From assembly GCA_963921825.1 (NCBI GenBank), contig OY997588.1, forward strand, positions 128,929,203-128,993,202: 64,000 bases of DNA, read 5' to 3'. The position numbers and the translations under genes were made by a program. This stretch comes from Erodium maritimum. Lineage: Eukaryota > Streptophyta > Magnoliopsida > Geraniales > Geraniaceae. Below the pieces are notes generated by a model. It did not search any database, was not told where the DNA came from, and worked only from the letters and a program-made list of their open reading frames with translations. Position 1 is the stretch's first letter; each line of letters opens with the position of its first letter. Of this stretch, positions 19,904-31,380 are shown piece by piece.

Positions 19904-22634
19904 TGTAAATACCGGCTAAATTGAAAGAAGCAAAATATTATTTTCAGCGACTTGGAACGTCGAGGTTGGAAAAACGAGTTGAAAATCGTAATCGTTCGAA
20001 AAAGAAAAAAAGGGGAAAAGAAGGGTTTGGGCTGGAATGGGCCGGTCAGAGAGTCGGGCCCAGCCCAACCACGCGAACCAGACCCACGGGTGCGAAGCCC
20101 ACGCCAACCCTACCTTCTCCTTCTTCACGCGACTTTGCACACGAACCGAGACAGCGCCACTCCTCTTCTCCTTCGATTCTCTCTCTCCCATCTCAGATCT
20201 CTCTCTCACGCTCCCTCGATTCTCCATCGCAACACCACACATCGTCGTCGTCCTCTCATCCTTGTGCGAACCAGACCTCACCAGCAACGAGAGCTGGACG
20301 CCAAGCCGGAAACCCCTCGTTCCAGTTCGATTTCACGGACTCACACCTCGCCGGCGACGGAGACAGCGCTCGGGTTCGTACTCCCTCGCGTCCCGTTCGT
20401 CTTCTCCGACCACTCGCCGCTAGAAGACCCTCAGAACCAAGTTCGGTTTGGGGCGAGCGTCGATGGAACGACACTGGCCGGAAACCATCACCGCTCGTAC
20501 ACCGGCGAGCCTCGTTCCTCACCAGATCTGAGAGGGAAGAGGCACTAGACCGCGCGTTAGCCACCGCCTAGGTCTCGCCGGAGTTCTGGTGTCTCTCCCT
20601 GCCATTGACGCCATCCTCCGAGCTGGTCTACCGTCGTCCGCCGCCAGAGCAACCTCGAGCCTGGCCGGACTTTGGGGCTGTCTGAATCTCGAGCTTTGGG
20701 TCGAAGACGGGACCTGTGACAGACGGGCCTTGGGCCAGAAGTTTGGGCCGAGGATGGCCTTGGGCCGAGACAACGTGGGCCTGGACTTGGCCTTGGGTCC
20801 AGGTTGAACTCGGGCTCGGGCCTGGATCAGAGCCGGGTCTGGGGCCGGGTCCAGGTCAGACTTGGATCCGGGTTTGGGCTCGGATCCGGGTTAAACCGGT
20901 TTTAAAGAATTTAATATTTTAAAATCAGTTTAATAAATTATTAAACTAATTTAATTTGAATAATCAGAGGACCTTGGACTACACCGGAACTGATTGGACC
21001 TTTTGTCTGTAAACCCAGACACCGACTTGGACTTGCCCGAGAACTTGGACTTCGCCCGAGAATAAGGAGTTGGCCCGGTCGCCAGCAGCTAGGAGACGCA
21101 GTTGTTGGTTCGTCATTGAGGTAGATAAAATCCGTAAACTCCACTCCTGTTTTAAATAACGCTAATAGCATGCATACATGATAATTAATAACCGGAAAGG
21201 TCCTAGCTTGCATACAGGATGAGATTCACTAGAATGGTCGTATTTCAATTATAACAACAACTGGACGAGTCTTAGTATGCATATAGGATGCGATTCACTA
21301 GTTAACCGCTTTCAATACTTGGGAAATTGTCGTGCTTGCTTAGCATTTAGGTTAAGATAAGAGTCTAATTAAACTAGATTAATTTTCATGCTTGAATGAA
21401 TACTTGAATGAATGCTTGAATGAATGTTGAGTGTAATTGATTGTGCCGAATGGTATGATCGGGTGAGTGATAGACCGATGGATCGTGATTGGTAAGTTAG
21501 ACCGGTAAGTGTGATTGTTAATACGAATTCTTGTGGTGTGTTGTGGTAATATTGTGAGTTGCTAAGCTGTGACTGTGCTATGACTGTTTGGTATGTTCCC
21601 CTAGGGGTGATCCTTTGTTAAGGTGTGCCTACCTTCCGACTAGAAGTCAGTAAAGCGTGCTACGATTCTGTGATAAGGTGTACCTACCTTCCGACCGGGA
21701 GTCGGTAAAACGTGTTGTTGACAGTATTAAGGTGTGCCTACCTTCTGAATAAGTGTCGGTAGAACGTGCTGTGATTCTGTGATAAGGGGTGCCTACCTTC
21801 CGACTAGGATTCGGTAAAACGTGCTATTTCCAGTGACAAGGTGTACCTACCTTCCGACTAAGTGTCGGTAAAACGAGCTATGAACCGTGGTAGGGTGCGC
21901 CTTCCCTCCGACCGAGTGTCGATAAATTGTGCTATGGCCGTAAGATCCGGTCTATTATGGGGGACGTATTGTGTGTGTATTGTTAATGATTTATTGCGTG
22001 ATTGTTATTGCTTGGCGTGTATGTATGATTTGTTGTCCGTTGTTCGTTACGGGAGCCCCAATGATCGTGTCTCCTATTGACCGAGGGGAAGATGATATGA
22101 TGTACCAGTTAGGGTACAGATCAGAGTTTTGAGAGTTGATATTTGTGTATCGGAATTGAGTGTTACTTTAGTCGTTTTCCTTATCACATTCGTTTTTCTC
22201 CGTTGATTTCCTTGAACGTCACATTCTTCAAGGCTTTGGAACCCGATTGACCTATACTACAACACTTTGTTTAACCGTTCAAATTTGTAAACTTGAATAC
22301 TCGTACTATTTGATTTTATACTTTAACGGGGTTATTTTGCTTTACTGTTTTTCCCTACTTAGCCTAAGCTCATCCCCCTGCTTGTTTTATTGTTTGCACA
22401 GGTTTCCTTCTTGAGTAGTTCCAAAGGTGATCTCAAGGCTCGGGAGCTCTTTGGGATTTGATTTAGAGACGTTCAGATGGTTTATGTACTTTGTTATTAA
22501 TATTCAAACAGAGCTATTGACTCTTTTTTTTGGTTTTATTCAATCTACCATATTTCGTATTTCTTTAATTGCTTTTATTCTTTATCTTCAGTTCACGTCT
22601 CGAGTCCGGTCAAAACCGGATTTGGGGCGTGACA
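19904..22634 (+). mobile_element. Solo LTR (type C)
   Basis: It starts TGTAAATACCGG at 19904, ends GGGGCGTGACA at 22634, and has a perfect 5-bp duplication GTTTT (19899-19903 and 22635-22639). Its length is 2731 bp. Middle blocks match type A at 7290-7500 (the ACTAGTATGCATATAGGATG-type block) and type B near 9190. The first 900 bp contain open frames on both strands (19921-20570), but these lie wholly within the LTR and have no known domain. A tandem array occupies 21600-21935. Confidence 0.92.
21600..21935 (+). repeat. Six tandem repeats of about 58 bp in LTR type C
   Basis: Each unit has a GGTGTGCCTACCTTCCGACT part and a GTCGGTAAAACGTGCT part, with the CCGAC and GTCGG steps able to pair. 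The unit core matches the array in LTR type B, though the spacers differ. Confidence 0.88.
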
Positions 22635-22639
22635 GTTTT

Positions 22640-23639
22640 TTATTAAAAGGGAAATCAATTTAGGGATAAATGTCAATCCCAACCCCCAACTATAAGGCCC
22701 TCTTGACCTTTTGTTTCAAATCTCATCTTATACTTTCGTTTTTTTTATAAAAAAAACTATCAAATACTGTTCATTTTAACAGACCAAGTACAAAATGCCC
22801 CACGTGCACAACACAAGGCTCCACTTTTCTAACTTAATATATACCAATAATACCCTCACCCTCTTTCTCACATAATTAGTGTAAATAGATGAACTTCTTT
22901 GAGAGATAGAGAATAGAATTTGGCGTCGGCACTGTCAAGGAGGAAGAAGAAAGGTTCAGGTGCAAAGAGGCTAAAGAAGGAGAAGAAAGTTATGAGGTTG
23001 GAGAAGAACGGAGTTTAAGGTGCAAAAGAGGTTGGAGAAGAAGAAGGTAAGAGTTTTGAATATCATAATCTGAAATTTTAGGGTTTGAAAGATGAAATCA
23101 TGAAATTGTTAGGGTAAATGCTTTATAAACATGAAATTATTGGGTAAATGCTTTATAAGCATGAAATCTATGGGTTGTTGTTTGGTGAAATTGTTTGGTA
23201 AACTTGATGTGATGATATGGGTAGTAGTTGTCCATAGTTTTTTTATTCATTTTTGACTGATTGTATATGGGTAAAGGCACATTTAGAGTGCTTGAATAAT
23301 TGTTAAGATATACAAATTGGCAATGGAAAAAAATTGTGATAATTTACAGTAGGAATAATGTCATAAGTGCCAAGCTAAGCACAATATGAGTTGGATTTAT
23401 TGAAAATAGATGTTGCGGTAGACTATGGCAGAGGAGGATGGGTATCGACGATGTTTTTGTGGTGTTCCGAAAAATGTCACTATCGGAATCGTACCTCTTA
23501 TGCGACCCAATACTGAACCCTAAATTAAACTCTTCATCTTTTCGAACCCTAAATTATTTGTTCAACTACATACCTCCGATAGAGTCCCAGGCCACTTTAC
23601 TTCCTCCACCGTCGGCAACGGTGGTGTCAATGTATCGTT
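22640..23639. other. AT-rich region with a possible solo foldback end
   Basis: The sequence at 22660-22850 (AGGGATAAATGTCAATCCC, then phrases like ACCAAGTACAAAATGCCCC) resembles one end of the Mutator-like foldbacks elsewhere in the window, but I find no matching inverse end. Purine-rich AGGAGGAAGAAGAAAGG tracts lie near 22940-23045. No gene is supported. Confidence 0.35.
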
Positions 23640-23950
23640 GATTAGTACTCTTGATCGATATTAGTACATCCTGTTCCCAAAAATGGAAAGACCACCTTTG
23701 TGTCCTTTTGGTGGTGGGACCTAGACACTATCTCGAAAGCCCAAATTCCTGCACATGGTTGCTATATCCTCCTTACATTGCATGGTTTCTGATAGGAAGA
23801 GGATTTGCGGGTAATATACTTCAATAATGATTTTTAGGTATTGTTGATGCGTCTTGGCTACTACACCTTGGAAGTTACATGCCAAGATTCCCACTAGAGG
23901 GGATGATAAGGGTGGTGTAGGGTCCCTCAAAGGGCGGAGGTGGGTGGGTT
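23640..23950 (-). pseudogene. LINE ORF2 endonuclease N-terminus fragment
   Basis: On the minus strand a frame reads ILACNFQGV, then YYPQILFLSET, then LGFRDSV, and in the next stretch GHKGGLSIFG. These match the start of the APE-type endonuclease of plant LINE ORF2, which cuts target DNA before reverse transcription. A stop codon separates the last two motifs. Catalytic residues further on and the reverse transcriptase are missing. This is a short dead fragment. Confidence 0.7.
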
Positions 23951-24611
23951 TGTAGTTGTTATTGGTTTCCTAAGGATAGGGGTGGTGCCGAGGGGGATGG
24001 TGTACTAGCACGCGGTCCTTCCGGATTTTCGAGGTCATGTCCTTAAGGGACGTCTGAATTGAAGGGGTTTCATTCCCCCTATTGGTATCCATGTGCTATG
24101 TGATGCCTGGTCGTGAAGATTGCTTTGTATTCTGGGGGTGACATAATGGTTTGTGTTAACAGAGAGGGGTCGGAGCTCGTCCAGTTAAAAGAGGAAAATT
24201 GTGTGAGTATTGAGGTTGTACCTTGGTGTGTGGATCACATAAAGGAGGATAGTTTCAGGCGGGTGAAGTGGTCGTGGTGGTGTCTTTCTCGTCGATGGGA
24301 GTTGTGCAGATGGCGACGATAGAGGCTACCTATATGGTGGAGGCAGAGAGCATGGGAGACGCACATATTTCCCAAGGTCCACTTTAACGGAACGACGAAA
24401 CAGAGTTCGAAACTGACTGTGACTATACCAACGGTGTCCATCCTCTCCTACTGACGGTTGGACCAGAGCGTCAGACAAAAACACGATGGAAACGATAGGA
24501 ACCATAGGGTCGACAAAGTTTTCTGTAGAGAACATATTTGTTGTATGTGTACTTTGACAAAAAGACTTTCCATCCATGTACATAGCCAATCTATACATTT
24601 TAAAATAAATT
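23951..24611. other. Unassigned, probably LINE-derived
   Basis: It lies upstream (minus-strand sense) of the LINE endonuclease fragment, so it may be the distal part of ORF1 of the same element. Short frames exist on both strands with no motif I can name. Confidence 0.3.
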
Positions 24612-25195
24612 AAGTCCTTTTTTTTGAAACGGCAAACCGAGGCATGCATTAATGCAAATCAAGGGTTACAAAATAAGGTCAAAGGCCCTGGGCACCAGAA
24701 CATTGTTCGAGCCTTCCGTAGGCGACCTGACTCTCGTGGACCCGTAGAACAAGCCTACTTTTCATCGTAGACACTAACCAAGGACGACCTCCTACCACAT
24801 TTTCAAAATTATTCGACCTAACATGAAACAACCAAAATCTAGTACAAGAAAAACCAATTGAAATTCAAACAAAGTACTCTAAACTAAGAACAGAAAAACA
24901 ATAAAGCATTAAAACTTGATATCGCTCCCTGCAATGATTGCATCGAAAGTAGTAGCGAGGGGTCCAGGCTGACATGCAGGGCCGTGGTCGACGGTGTGGT
25001 CAAGGCTTTCATGGAGGCCGACTCGCTTGTAGTTTCTCTTCCCGACAATTGAAATGTGCCAGATACCGGTAGTCCCACAGGTAAGTTAGGCAGCGACGAT
25101 GGGGAGGTAGGCATGGTGGCCATCAAGTGTGGTGTGGTAGGCATAATGGGCGGCACGGAGATGCTAGGGTAGAGAAGAGAAGAGGAGAGAGAAGT
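24612..25195 (-). mobile_element. Short non-LTR element fragment
   Basis: The plus strand shows an eight-T run at about 24618, which is a poly(A) tail if the element is on the minus strand. At the other end, near 25165-25195, the minus strand has a CTCTCTCCTCTTCTCTTCTC leader like the 5' UTR of plant LINEs. Between lies a Pro/Ser/Thr-rich frame (25156-24884). The tail and leader support a small, internally deleted or non-autonomous non-LTR copy. No target duplication was found. Confidence 0.45.
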
Positions 25196-26014
25196 GTCTT
25201 TTTTTGATCTAGAACTGCTGTGTTAGAACCGGGAGTAAATAAACTAAATTCTTAGTTATGTCAAATAATTATCTTCCATTTTCAGAGTTCTTAAACAGAA
25301 GGCATAAATTATCAGAAAAAATAAAGAGAAAGAATAGCCAGAAAACTATAAAAGCAGAAAATTACTATAGTTAGAAATAGAAAATGAAATAAAGGAAAAC
25401 ATGTGGGGTGTTTCTAGAAGTTTAGGGTAAAATTCAAGAGAGACGATGGTGTGGTAAAAATGACCGACAAATGTGTTAAAATTGATGAGATTGTCTCATT
25501 ATTGGATAGATACCTCGTCCCTTACGTTTTATTTACCGGAACTGATAATTAAATAAATACTAGGTACGTACAACTGTATCAATATCATCATTGACAGTTA
25601 AGAATAATCTTACAGTTACCGAGACATTAGGATCGTACTTTTCAGCTTTTACTTTTGTCGATCATCTTCTGTTGCTCATCTGTCAAACAACTATCTGTCT
25701 GCACTCTCATTTTTGTTGCATACCAATTATGAGCCCTATTTAGTACGGCTATATTTGCATATATTATTACACTCAATTTAATCAACACTACATTGACTTG
25801 ACTTCAAGATATAAATCATTTACCTGCTAAAACACTTATTAATCGTTAATTTTAAAAATAAACATTTATCTATTTAATGAATAATGTTTTTTCCCTATAT
25901 ATTCATGTGTTTTAGTAAAGTAAAGATAATGTATTGTTTTAAGGATAATACTCCTGTATTATGTATGTCTAACCTATCAAAATTGGAATAATAATATTAT
26001 TTTGAACTAATATA
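25196..26014. other. AT-rich intergenic DNA
   Basis: No gene, repeat array or transposon end recognised. Confidence 0.4.
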
Positions 26015-27595
26015 CGAAATTGTGTTTATGGTTCAGCGTCTCCTCTCTCCTTCTATACCTTTTATCGTTTATCGTTCAATTTGTACGTCGGTCTTCTGTA
26101 GGACCCACCGCTAGTCATCTTAGCCACTATTGTTTTGACTTGACCAGCATTGCTCTTGTGCTTCGCCTGCCACGCCGAGTACTAATGACCTCCCAACCAT
26201 CACCATCATTGTTCTGCGGCTCCCCACCCACGTGCTACCCTACTCTACTGGTGTCATGTCACTAGACCCACCTAAAGGGTCTATAAAACCTTTTCGACCG
26301 AAGAAAAAGAGACATCGCCCACCTCTTCCCTCACCTTGCTTCCGACCTATTTCACTTGTGGCCGCTCCTACTTCTTACACTCTGCCGGTGTCATCCAGGA
26401 ATGTTCCCATCATATCATTGTTGGGCACGATTGATCGGGTATCCACGATCCCCACCGTCATTGTACCCGAGGCGTGTCGTCCTTATGCCACAAGGTGCCT
26501 TAGGTCTACCGGGATTCCTCCCCAAGATCTCGCGCCCATACGCCTCCTTCCACCACACAGCCAACCGACCATACCCACCGCTGGTTCAACTGAACATGGC
26601 CTGGTCTACCCCATTCCCCGGGGAGGAAGCATCGACGCATCATTCTTGGCTCTCGGTATTATGATGATGGCTCTGTCACTCCGTTCAGCATGGCCACCAA
26701 ACACGATCAACCGTTTTGCCAATCGAGGATTCCCACCCAAGGCCTCTATAAAGACGCTCTCACTTGAGGGACGACATAGGATCGGAGACACCTCTCTCCT
26801 ACGCCAAGCCAAGAATGTCAGACGAAGACTATCTCTACCATTACCTACTAATCTTGACAGGAAATGAATGTTGAGGGCTTTTAGACTATTGTCTTGGATG
26901 ACCAAGCTCTGGCGCCCCGTATTGATGGGTTGGAGGACCGGGATCACAACCCAAAACCTTCTGCCTACCACATCAGCACGTTCGCGGTGCTGGAAGCACG
27001 CGTGCCACTGCTCAGTACTATCGCCTCGAACCTTAGAGGTCATAGGGCCAAGTGAAGCTCGTGCAACACAAGATCTCCTGCCTGACCAAGAGGTGCTTCT
27101 TGAGTACTCCAGAAAACTATATGTGTCGGGGAGGGGGGGGGGGGGGGGGTAGAACAGCCTCGTCCCAAACAATGAAGGGGAAATCGAGCATCGAGGTGTG
27201 TATAGGGATGCAAACCTCGCCCCGCCAACGCTGGTGCAAGCCCGATGGTTCCTTCCCCCATTATTTGGTATCCTCTTTGGATGCCTTAATCTCATCAAAC
27301 AGTCCAGATCATTGGTCACGGGTAATTTTAGATCTAGTCAGATAATGAGTGTTATGCGCTACACTTCCGTAGCAATTTGTGTGGAGCCTATCCACCACTA
27401 GTTTGTTCCTAGAATAGCCGCGTTATTTTGTTATAGGGTTAGCATCTGACACCTACGAGATGGGACTCCAGTCTTACCTTTTTATTTTATTTCCTTCATG
27501 TTGTAGTTTCTTTCGGCCTTATGTTTCTTCTCGTTTGCGTTTGTAGTTTCTATTTTATAATAAATAAATTCTACCATATACTCAAAAAATAAAAA
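26015..27595 (+). mobile_element. Probable LINE-like fragment, plus strand
   Basis: GC-rich, proline- and arginine-rich frames (for example 26256-26867) are followed by a T-rich 3' region that ends TTTATAATAAATAAATT and an A-rich tract at about 27587-27600. This layout resembles plant LINE ORF1 plus 3' UTR. No RRM, zinc knuckle, endonuclease or reverse transcriptase motif was found, so the class is uncertain. A competing minus-strand frame (26606-27319) is probably a shadow. Confidence 0.35.
27133..27149. repeat. Run of 17 G
   Basis: Seventeen consecutive G residues, preceded by GGGGA. It is likely polymorphic and hard to sequence, and it shifts frames across the region. Confidence 0.95.
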
Positions 27596-27599
27596 TAAT

Positions 27600-29620
27600 A
27601 TATCAAGATTGAATGCAGTCTTTGATCAAATTTTCGTATGGTTTGAATGCAGTCTTTGATCCTAGTAGGCCAAAGCCTAGGCTCGCTTATTTCTTTGCTT
27701 TAATTCTTCATCCCACCACCTTTCATTTTTCTAATATACTTTGATCTTTTTCCTTATCAATAACAAACTGCACTTTCTTAATTTCCATTTGTGTTATGCA
27801 AATTTCCTCTAAACTTTTCCAATTTAAATATTTAATACAAATTATATTCAACCCAATTGAAGCACTTTATGCCCACATGTGAAATGTATGTTGACATGAG
27901 GAAACAATCAATGAGTCGTTACGACGGAATCCGACAGAGCCAATGGATTTGGATGAAGTACATTGACAAGATAGAATTTACGTCTTTAATAGTCTAAGCC
28001 TATATGAATATGTTATAGAGACACATTAGATAAACCACTTATGTGAGTGTGATGATGGACTATCATCTATGAAAAGATTGAACTAAGTCTTTCTAGAGCA
28101 GTTATTAGATCTGAGATGTACACATGATTTCTAATAGTGTTATTGATGTTTCACGGAACTTTTGGACTTAAAGGTATGTTACGTTTTATGAGATATATCA
28201 ACCAAAGCTAAATAGGTTCGAGACTCAATTCAAATTGAAAGATATTGATACTCAAGTATCCAGGATCTGAGAAGGGTTGAGGATATCTCTCCCTTGTTGG
28301 ATCGTTGTGGAAGTTGGTCTATGGTGGGTACCCATGGTAATCGAGCGGTGCTTAGTGGTGGTAGTGATATTTTTTCGTTGTAGATCTGGTGAAGTTTGGT
28401 TCTTCCTCCTGTGTGATGTCCTTGGTGGGTCGTTGAATTCGATTCAAGTGTTCCTCCTTCTTTTTATTCTCCGATGATCTGGTCGGAGGTCTTTGGGTAT
28501 GTCTCTCCTGGTGGCGTTGGCCTCGAGTGTCTAGAGACAGGTGGTAACAGATTGTTTTGGGCATCGGTAGGGTGGTCCAAGTTTTAGTTACTCCGAGCCT
28601 CCTTCTTTGTTTACCCACGTTAAAGGCCCGTGGTGGTCTAGTTTTCATTAGGCCGGTGGTTGGACTTCATTCAGTGCACGGATTTCGAGCCATGGATGTC
28701 CGAGGTGGAAGACTTGAAGCATGGGTGGATTTTTTGTGGCTCGAGGGTGTCTCGTTACTCGTGTTTTTTTAAAGGTTTTTTTGTCTGGTGCTAGTGCGCC
28801 TTTTTTATTTAGTTTGTTGGATCGCGATTGATTGTTATGAGTTGATTATACTACGCCATAGCTTGAAGCTTCAAATGCGATAAGTTCTGTTCTACTTAAT
28901 CTTGTTATATTTTTTATTGCTACAATAACATCAACAATTCGATCTCCAAAAATTCCAAATCCACGACCCAAACTTTAGATATAGTGCACAATCATCGGAT
29001 TTTCTTTGATATCGTTGACAAGCATCCACTAATGAATCGAATGAGAATTGCATCGAAGAATCTATGATTTATCTTGATCAATTCCAGATCTCTAAATCAA
29101 GAACACATATCTTTTCGATGTCTCCATCGCCGAAACGAATGAGACAGTTTGAAAGACGATGATACCAATGATGGGTAATCGAGACAAGGAGATTGATTGT
29201 GTTGATCAGAAATGAAACGGGAGTGGTAAAATAAATTTAGAAGATGGTGGTGGAGGTAAGGACAACTGGAAAAGCGCAAGGTGTTATACAGACCAAGAGT
29301 GAGAGATGGTATTTGGATTATAAAATAGGAAGAGGGGGAGGAAGAGAGGACCAATAAAGGGAGGGGGAGAGAGATGAAGGTACATGCCGTGGGCTGGCCA
29401 AAACACAAGGCCCACTTTAATCAAAACATAGGCCTATTTCAAGTCCATTATAGAAAAGCCCTATGAGGTGCAAAGCGAACGTGTTGGTAGCCAGAGAAGA
29501 TAGAGGTGAAGACAACGGTTTAAGAATAATGTTGTCTTTAAAAAAAACAATAGGTAACACGTTGTCATAATATAACTGTTGCTTTGGGTGTAAAATACAT
29601 ATAACATAGAGAGGGTGAGT
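27600..29620. other. Intergenic DNA, mostly unrecognised
   Basis: Contains a short direct repeat (GAATGCAGTCTTTGATC at about 27611 and 27644). It also has G+T-rich plus-strand sequence at 28260-28800 that could be another LINE piece. A minus-strand open frame at about 29097-29408 has no recognisable domain. The final part (29461-29620) should be the 3' UTR of the small gene that follows on the minus strand. Confidence 0.35.
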
Positions 29621-29821
29621 TCAAGCTCCGCAGGCAGAGGTGCCGCAGTTGGAAGTGGAAGCATAATTAGCATCCCTAGACTTGTCTTTGGACGGTCCAT
29701 CACCACTTCCACAAGCAAACACTATAGCTCCAATCACTACAACAGCCCACAACACCAAACTTAGGCTGCTCAACCCGACCACCTTGTCTCCTCCCAAAAC
29801 TCTCACTAATTCCCTTACCAT
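29621..29821 (-). CDS. Small single-pass membrane protein, 66 aa, unknown function
   Basis: The ATG at 29821 opens a 66-aa frame ending at 29621. A leader rich in GAGGAG precedes it on the minus strand; the frame is open further upstream but without an ATG. Residues 16-37 form a strong hydrophobic helix (SSLSLVLWAVVVIGAIVFAC) after a short basic head. A polar Gly/Asp/Ser/Lys tail follows, ending with two cysteines (CGTSACGA). The tidy head-helix-tail layout and lack of repeats around it suggest a real small gene. I recall similar short plant proteins with a Gly/Cys-rich tail but cannot name a family. Function unknown. Confidence 0.5.
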   Translation of the reverse strand: MVRELVRVLGGDKVVGLSSLSLVLWAVVVIGAIVFACGSGDGPSKDKSRDANYASTSNCGTSACGA

Positions 29822-29869
29822 CTCCTCCTCCTCCTCCTCTTGTTTTTTCTTTCTTTCAAACAAAGCTGA

Positions 29870-30440
29870 TGCTCTTTAAGTTATGTACCAATTTGGTTCA
29901 CTTTATAACAATTTGTTTACAAGGTTTTACTTAGGAGGGTGCATTGAACATAACTATCATCTGGGGAGATTTGCACCTTTTGTTGAGTTGAAAAAATGTA
30001 TTAATTTATTAAGAGAAAAGAAGGGCAATGGTAGAGATCTGACTTTCTCAAAAAGAGTTTTGTATTGATTGAATATTAATGTCATTAATGAGTAATGTGT
30101 TGTACTTGGAGTGCTGAGTTGAGTATACTAGCTTTTGCATAAATCCTACACCCAACCCACCCCTAGTACCCTACCTTAGCTTCAAGAAAATTCCAAGTTT
30201 CTATGAGTAATGTTGTTTTTCTCTGGCGCATACAATTGAATCAAAACCACCTACTTTGGAATCCTAAAATATCCCAAGAAAATCTTTTTATTTAGTCTTA
30301 AGTTTAGATTATGTTATAATATATGTTAAGTCTAACTTGAAACAACTATAACTTTAAGATTTCATCTCATATTGTTCTTTTCATGGAACGAACAGTCACG
30401 CAATATTTTAACATTGGATACATTTAAAGACAATATATCA
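29870..30440. other. Upstream region of the small gene
   Basis: AT-rich DNA that should hold the promoter of the 66-aa gene. No motif is strong enough to call. Confidence 0.35.
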
Positions 30441-31380
30441 TTCTAAAGAGAGACGCTCTGTCTTCTCTCTAAAAAACACTAGAGCGCCTCATTCCCTGTC
30501 GTACTTTTCTGTCCTCCGTCGATGGTCTCCTGGTCCTCTCGACTATAGAATCGTCGGCGGGGGTAGTCTCCTTCCGTTTACCTTTACTTCCCTTCCCTCT
30601 TGCACCCTCAGGAATGCCTATCCCTCGCCGACAGTCGAGTCTTCTCAGATCTGGAGTGAGACAACCTTCTACACTTGCAAGGGTGTAGATCTTTGCGGTT
30701 TTGAGTTAGACTTCTTCTGTTTGCTCGATGGTTCGTGTCTCTGCCACCATCTTCTCTCTTTTTCCGCTTTTGTCATGGCCGGAGCTTTTTAGATATGTCG
30801 TGGGTCGATATTCCTCTTCGCCTTCGGAGAGGATAATCGCGGATCTGACCGGTTCTCACGGCGGTGGTAGATCCTCCTTCGGTGTTGATGCGGTGAAGGC
30901 TTCTTCTTCATATTCAGGCGACTCTACCATCTCTGGATGTGGGATGCGCTTCCAGGTTTGGATCTTTGTGGACCTGGTAGATTTTGCTGCCATGGACTCC
31001 AACCTTTCTCCCTCGGTGGCTCCGCCCCTAGCTCTGCCTCATACGGCCAGATCTAGGGCTCCTCAGGTCTGTTCTAACTCTTCACCCCTTCTCCGACCTT
31101 ATTTGGTTTCCTTCTCCTGCCTTGTCCTCCCTATTTTACTCAGTGTCTTCTAGTGTTCCTATTCACATCAGTGAATCGGGCTGTTCGGTTCTCAGTGTTG
31201 GTCGTCGATCAGTTCATTGGGCTATTCAGCCTATTGAAGCCCTCGGTCAAATAGTTAGGTTATTATGGGTTCCGGTATATTTATACTGGAATTTCTCATC
31301 CGTTTGCGGTGTTGGCCGCCGGCATTGAAAGACTGTCGTTCTCTTTTCCGAGGATAGTGGTTCTTTTAAGATTGAAGAAG
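30441..31380 (+). mobile_element. Possible LINE 5' region, plus strand
   Basis: GC-rich DNA starting with a CTCTGTCTTCTCTC leader, followed by an open frame (ATG at 30728, 141 codons) rich in Ser and Pro. It resembles the 5' UTR and start of ORF1 of plant LINEs in composition only. It stops where the tail of a minus-strand non-LTR element begins at 31381. No domain is recognised. Confidence 0.25.

Noticed and set aside
19921..20571. Overlapping long ORFs of up to 216 codons on both strands
   Set aside because: They lie inside solo LTR type C, compete in several frames, and are GC-rich with Arg/Ser/Pro composition typical of chance frames.
26606..27319. 237-codon minus-strand ORF
   Set aside because: It overlaps a better plus-strand frame with a LINE-like 3' region, includes a poly-G run, and shows no known domain.
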